Below, piece after piece: positions 60,145 to 64,000 of a stretch of DNA of 64,000 nucleotides. Source of the stretch: Paraburkholderia caffeinitolerans. GTDB taxonomy: Bacteria; Pseudomonadota; Gammaproteobacteria; Burkholderiales; Burkholderiaceae. Location of the stretch: NCBI RefSeq assembly GCF_902859945.1, contig NZ_CADIKL010000019.1:62001-126000 (forward strand). The letters are read 5' to 3'. The first letter of the stretch is position 1. Each line of letters begins with the position of its first letter. Made by a program: the position numbers and the translations under genes. The notes beneath the pieces are model-generated. The model did not search any database and had not been told where the DNA came from. It saw only the letters and a program-made list of their open reading frames with translations.

Positions 60145-60822
60145 ATGAAGCTGCTGCTCATCGAAGACAACCCCACGCTCGTTCACTGGCTCGTCAAGAC
60201 GCTGGAGGAGCAGGGCTTTGCCTGCGACGCGGTGCAGGACGGCGACGCTGCCGATTCGCTCCTGCGGACCAACGCCTACGATGTCGTGCTGCTCGACCTG
60301 AACTTGCCGAAGCTTTCGGGCAAGAACGTGCTGCGGCGGCTGCGCCAGCGCGGCGACGCCACGCCGGTGATGGTGCTCACGGCGAGCGGATCGATCGACG
60401 AAAAGGTGGAGCTGCTCGGCAGCGGCGCCGACGACTATCTCGTCAAGCCCTTCGAGGTGCGCGAACTGGTGGCGCGCGTCAAGGTGCTGATCCGGCGGCA
60501 GACGCCGGCGCGCGCCAACGAAGTCAGTTGCGGCGACCTCGTCTTCGATATCAACACGGGGCGCTTCACACTCGACGGCGCGCCGCTCAACGTGACGCCG
60601 CGCGAGCGCACCGTGCTCGAAGCGCTGATGCTGCGTCTGAACAAGACCGTCTCGAAGTCCGCACTGGCCGACGCGATCTTCACGCTCGCCGACGATCCGA
60701 GCGAGGATGCCATCGAGATTTACGTGTCGCGGCTGCGCAAGAAGCTCGAAGGCAGCTCGGCCACGATCGTCACCTTGCGCGGCCTTGGCTACCTGCTGCG
60801 CAAGCGCGACGAAACCAATTAG
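60145..60822 (+). CDS. Response regulator, OmpR family (TctD/QseB-like)
   Basis: 225 residues. Receiver domain 1-115 with acidic pocket Glu7/Asp8, phospho-acceptor Asp51 (LLDLNLPKLSG) and Lys in YLVKPFE. A winged-helix DNA-binding domain follows (EDAIEIYVSRLRKKLEGSSATIVTLRGLGYLLRK). The ATG at 60145 starts the receiver; longer frames upstream overlap the binding-protein gene on the other strand. It is followed 21 bases later by its kinase. Confidence 0.95.
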   Translation: MKLLLIEDNPTLVHWLVKTLEEQGFACDAVQDGDAADSLLRTNAYDVVLLDLNLPKLSGKNVLRRLRQRGDATPVMVLTASGSIDEKVELLGSGADDYLVKPFEVRELVARVKVLIRRQTPARANEVSCGDLVFDINTGRFTLDGAPLNVTPRERTVLEALMLRLNKTVSKSALADAIFTLADDPSEDAIEIYVSRLRKKLEGSSATIVTLRGLGYLLRKRDETN

Positions 60823-60843
60823 CCATGTTCAAGGACCCGTGCG

Positions 60844-62223
60844 ATGACGAGTAGCCTGCGCATCCGGCTGTTGTGGTGGATGCTGGTGCCGCTCGGCCTC
60901 TATGTGATTTTCACGACCACTTACGAGTATCGTGCGGCGCGCCATACCGCCGATCTCGTGCAGGACGGGAGGCTGCTGTCGTCCGCGCGCATGCTCGCGG
61001 GTTCGGTGGAGTGGAGCGACGGCGCGCTGCGCGCGAACGTGCCGCCGGCGGCGCTCGAACTCTTCGCGTCGCCGCAACGCGACCAGGTGTTCTACAACGT
61101 CAGCGTGGAGGAGGGCCCGCTGCTCGCGGGCATGCCCGATTTCCCGGCTGCCGGGACGCCGCCGGCCGTCGACGCGCCGGTCTGGTACGACGCCGCGCTG
61201 CACGGCGAGGCGCTGCGCGCCGTGAGCGTGCTGCGCTCGATGTACGACAACGGGCGCATCTGGCGCGTGCGTGTTTCGGTGGGCAAGACGGAGCATTCGC
61301 GCGACGCCATGACCACGGCTTTGTGGCGGCCTCAACTCGCGCGCCAGATCGGTATGGTGCTGCTAGCGGTGGCGCTGGCGTGCATCGGCCTCACGTTCGA
61401 ACTGCGTCCGCTCATGAAGCTCAAGAACGAGGTCGCCGACCGCGACCCGATGCATCTCGTACCGATCCGCTCCGAGGGACTGCACGCGGAGCTGCGGCCC
61501 GTGGTGGATGCGATCAACCAGTGCATCGCGCGCCTCGGTGCGCAGAACGCCGCGCAACGGCGCTTTATCGCCGATGCCTCGCATCAGTTGCGCACGCCGC
61601 TCACGCTGTTGGGTACGCAATTGCAATACGCGTGCTCGCAGGGAACGCTGGATCCGGCGCTTGCCGAGGTGTTCGCGGCTATGCGCGAGAGCAATCGGTC
61701 GATGGTGGCGCTCACCAACAAGCTGCTGTTGCTTGCGCAAGCCGAAGCGTTCGACACTGCGCAGCGGCCTGGCGTGCCCGTGGATATGACGCAACTCGCG
61801 CACGAGGCCGTGGAGGGGCTCGTGATGCTGGCCCAGGCGCGCGACATCGACCTTGGTGCGGAGCTGCATGGCGCCGCGCTCGTATCGGGGCACCGCGAAC
61901 TGCTGCGCGCGATGGTGACCAACCTCGTGGATAACGCACTGCGTTATACGCAGGCCGGCGGACGCGTCACCGTGAGCGTGCAGGCGAGCGAGGATGCGGT
62001 GACGCTAGAGGTGCTCGACGACGGACCCGGCATTCCCGCCGAAGCGCGCGCCCGCGTGTTCGAGCCGTTCTTCAGGGCGGCAACGGACACGGAGGGCACG
62101 GGGCTCGGCCTCGCGATCGTGCGCGAGATCGTGCATTCGCACGGCGGCGAAGTCGGCCTGGACGCAGGTGCGAACGGACGCGGCGTGCGTGCGTGGGTGC
62201 GGCTCGCGCTGTTGCGCGATTGA
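60844..62223 (+). CDS. Sensor histidine kinase (TctE-like, 2CSK_N type)
   Basis: 459 residues. Two membrane segments flank a periplasmic sensor of about 145 residues. The H-box is ASHQLRTPLTLL, then N-box (NLVDNALRYTQAGG), G1 (DDGPGIP) and G2 (GTGLGLAIVREIVHSHGG). The domain layout matches TctE, which in relatives responds to tricarboxylates. The divergent ABC importer suggests that this pair controls it, though the ligand is unknown. Confidence 0.95.
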   Translation: MTSSLRIRLLWWMLVPLGLYVIFTTTYEYRAARHTADLVQDGRLLSSARMLAGSVEWSDGALRANVPPAALELFASPQRDQVFYNVSVEEGPLLAGMPDFPAAGTPPAVDAPVWYDAALHGEALRAVSVLRSMYDNGRIWRVRVSVGKTEHSRDAMTTALWRPQLARQIGMVLLAVALACIGLTFELRPLMKLKNEVADRDPMHLVPIRSEGLHAELRPVVDAINQCIARLGAQNAAQRRFIADASHQLRTPLTLLGTQLQYACSQGTLDPALAEVFAAMRESNRSMVALTNKLLLLAQAEAFDTAQRPGVPVDMTQLAHEAVEGLVMLAQARDIDLGAELHGAALVSGHRELLRAMVTNLVDNALRYTQAGGRVTVSVQASEDAVTLEVLDDGPGIPAEARARVFEPFFRAATDTEGTGLGLAIVREIVHSHGGEVGLDAGANGRGVRAWVRLALLRD

Positions 62224-62308
62224 GTGAGGCTTGGCCGGAGACGGTTATCGAAACGTAAGCATGGCGACCGTACTCGAACTTCGGCAGTTGGGCTTTCACT
62301 AAAGAAAA

Positions 62309-62929
62309 CTAAGCGGCTACACCTGCCTGCAGGAAATCGTCGACGAGCGGTGCAAGCACACGCGCATGGGCGTTTGCGAGGTCGTGGCCGCCGTCGCTCA
62401 CCACGTCGAGTTCCGCATTCGGCAGCAATTCGAGCAGTTTTTCGCCAACGCGGAGCGGACTGATGGGGTCCGCGTCGCCCCACAGCAGCATGACCGGCTG
62501 CTGGACATACGCGAGTTCGCTCGTGAGGTCCTCGCGCAAGGTGATGAACCAGTCGGGAAAGTGCGGGTTCTGCGCGACGAATTCCTCGCGCCAGTCGCTC
62601 GCGCCGAGCGCCTGCGTGTCGAGGCCGCCCGAGGTGACGGCCAGCACCAGATGCGTGACGAGCGCCGGCTTGGCCAGCGCGGCGCGCAACGCTAGCACGC
62701 CACCCATCGACTGGGCGATCAGCGCGGTCGGCCGGTCGATCTGCTGCACGACCTGGCGAACGAGGTCCTCGAAATTCTCGACCTCGGGGTCCGCGGGTGC
62801 GCCGCCGAAACCGGGGTAGGTGAGAAAACGGCGCTCGACCGGATACTCGAGCCGGTCCGCGAGCGGCTGCCAGAACGCGGGATCGCCCGACGCGCCGGGC
62901 AGGAACAGGAGTTGGGTGGGAGCGTTCAA
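62309..62929 (-). CDS. Alpha/beta-fold hydrolase
   Basis: 206 residues beginning with TTG (reads MNAPTQLLFLPGASGDPAFW). The nucleophile elbow IAQSMGGVLAL gives the catalytic serine, WGDADPI and DGGHDLA hold the likely aspartate and histidine. No ATG or GTG lies at a better position, and the longer frame upstream is Arg/Pro-rich without homology. The substrate is unknown. Confidence 0.82.
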   Translation of the reverse strand: MNAPTQLLFLPGASGDPAFWQPLADRLEYPVERRFLTYPGFGGAPADPEVENFEDLVRQVVQQIDRPTALIAQSMGGVLALRAALAKPALVTHLVLAVTSGGLDTQALGASDWREEFVAQNPHFPDWFITLREDLTSELAYVQQPVMLLWGDADPISPLRVGEKLLELLPNAELDVVSDGGHDLANAHARVLAPLVDDFLQAGVAA

Positions 62930-63242
62930 GTTGGAAGGCCTGTAGCGTGGGTCTCGCGGATTCCGCGCGATGCGCGGCTGCGGTCGTGGGTTTGTCGCCG
63001 GGTCGCCGGTGGGTCGCCGGTGGGTCGTTGTCGGGGCGCGGTCGCCGGGATGGGGAGCCGCCGATCTTAGCACGGGCCCAGGCTTGCGCCGCCCCGCACA
63101 CGGCGGCGCGGCCAACACGCGCGGCACGACGGATCGCTGACGGTACAATGTGCCCCGGTCAGGTTGGCTTTGCTCGAGCGCAGCGCTCATCCGCAGCCGG
63201 AAACAAGGCCGAAAGCCGGGCAATGCGCCCGCCCATTTCCAG
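62930..63242. other. Gene-free stretch before the hutC-like gene
   Basis: 313 bases, very GC-rich. It has a two-unit 11-bp repeat (GGTCGCCGGTG at 63001 and 63012) and a TACAAT -10-like hexamer at 63144-63149 with a weak -35. No gene is seen. Confidence 0.45.
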
Positions 63243-63965
63243 ATGACGATTATGCAAAACAAGCCGGCGCGCGGCACGCCATTGCCCGCATACGAACAGA
63301 TCAAGCGCCACGTCCTCGCACAGATCGAAAACGGCATGCTCAAGCCGGGCGATGTCGTGCCCTCCGAAACGGAGATGGTCAAGGAGTTCGGTGTCGCGCG
63401 CATGACCGTCTCGCGCGCGCTGCGCGAACTCATGGCCGAGGGCGTGCTGAACCGCGTGCGCGGCTCGGGCACCTATGTCGCGCCGCGCCAGTACGAATCG
63501 ACGGTCCTGCAGATCCGCAATATCGCCGATGAAATCGCCGCGCGCGGGCATCGCCACACGGCACGCGTGCTCGCGCTGGAATCCAGCGAGGACCCGAATG
63601 CGGTCGCCGCGCTCGAACTCGAGGTGGGGCCGGTGTTTCATTCGCGCATCGTGCACAACGAAGAGGGCGAGCCGATTCAGTACGAGGATCGCTACGTCAA
63701 TCCCGAGGTGTTTCCCGACTACCTCGCGCAGGATTTCACGCTCGAAACGCCGAACAATTACATGGTGCGCCTCGCGCCCATTCAGCGCGCGGAGTTCCGC
63801 ATCTACGCGCAAAAGCCGGACGCGCACGTGCGCCAGCATCTCGCCATGGAAATTGGCGAGCCCTGCCTGTTGCTGCTGCGCCGCACGTGGGTCGGCAAGC
63901 ACGTCGCGACTTCGGTGCGGCTCTGGCACCCGGCTTCGCGCTTCCATCTGGCCGGCACCGTCTGA
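63243..63965 (+). CDS. hutC: GntR/HutC-family repressor (histidine utilisation type)
   Basis: 240 residues. An N-terminal winged HTH spans about 10-80 (YEQIKRHVLAQIENGMLKPGDVVPSETEMVKEFGVARMTVSRALRELMAEGVLNRVRGSGTYV is family-typical in pattern) and a UTRA effector domain follows (PIQYEDRYVNPEVFPDYL). HutC represses hut genes and is released by urocanate. Other hut genes would be expected just past the window end. The start at 63243 (MTIMQNKPARG) is preferred; an ATG three codons later is possible. Confidence 0.85.
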   Translation: MTIMQNKPARGTPLPAYEQIKRHVLAQIENGMLKPGDVVPSETEMVKEFGVARMTVSRALRELMAEGVLNRVRGSGTYVAPRQYESTVLQIRNIADEIAARGHRHTARVLALESSEDPNAVAALELEVGPVFHSRIVHNEEGEPIQYEDRYVNPEVFPDYLAQDFTLETPNNYMVRLAPIQRAEFRIYAQKPDAHVRQHLAMEIGEPCLLLLRRTWVGKHVATSVRLWHPASRFHLAGTV

Positions 63966-64000
63966 GAGGGCGCGGCCTCGCGCCGCTGCCATCATCTTGT

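Overview
The window is one contiguous stretch of a high-GC beta-proteobacterial chromosome, most likely Paraburkholderia, Caballeronia or Burkholderia. The genus is inferred from gene content and style: a Burkholderia-type general porin, a double-length UvrA, pcaHG with a PcaQ-like regulator, many LysR regulators, and GC-rich third codon positions. No rRNA, tRNA, CRISPR array, insertion sequence or prophage gene was recognised. Ordinary metabolic, envelope and regulatory genes fill the window.

Layout. 1-2753: end of a cyo cytochrome bo3 oxidase operon (cyoB partial, cyoC, cyoD) with a clear terminator. 2925-5870: a stress cluster of a TetR regulator, a DJ-1/Hsp31-type glyoxalase-like protein and an old yellow enzyme; an identical 15-bp dyad lies before the regulator and before the DJ-1 gene. 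5928-11999: an SOS box and a 1990-aa tandem UvrA. 12082-13397: a possible small RNA or leader, a mini H-NS-like protein and an NnrU-family membrane protein. 13402-16705: pcaHG (protocatechuate 3,4-dioxygenase) on the minus strand, a divergent PcaQ-like regulator and an XRE-cupin regulator. 17037-20097: small proteins, a YdjM-like membrane protein, a lipoprotein and a general porin. 20098-20823: an AT-rich gene-free stretch with two plus-strand terminators. 22074-25473: four tightly packed genes (CDP-alcohol phosphatidyltransferase, 2OG-Fe(II) oxygenase, flippase-like membrane protein, cytidylyltransferase-like enzyme) that look like a pathway for an unusual phospholipid or phosphodiester; this is the best candidate for an undescribed system.

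25691-35592: DHA2 exporter, gamma-glutamyltransferase, LuxR regulator, DedA-rhodanese fusion, beta-carbonic anhydrase, an MFS transporter with a divergent LysR regulator, and a BON-domain protein. 35714-39434: a LysR regulator divergent from mmsAB (valine degradation). 39433-44510: a squalene/phytoene synthase-family enzyme, two proteins of unknown family and a stand-alone BamA-type Omp85 protein. 44543-48347: LysR regulator, M20 amidohydrolase and an MHS-type symporter whose leader carries nested hairpin repeats. 48508-54970: a tripartite RND efflux operon whose adaptor carries an OmpA-like peptidoglycan-binding domain. 54995-57000: a small unknown protein, an ankyrin protein and a divergent 1-Cys peroxiredoxin. 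57029-62223: an NMT1-type ABC importer and a divergent TctDE-like two-component system. 62309-63965: an alpha/beta hydrolase and a HutC-type repressor.

All assignments come from reading translated motifs, gene order and DNA dyads by eye; no database search was run.
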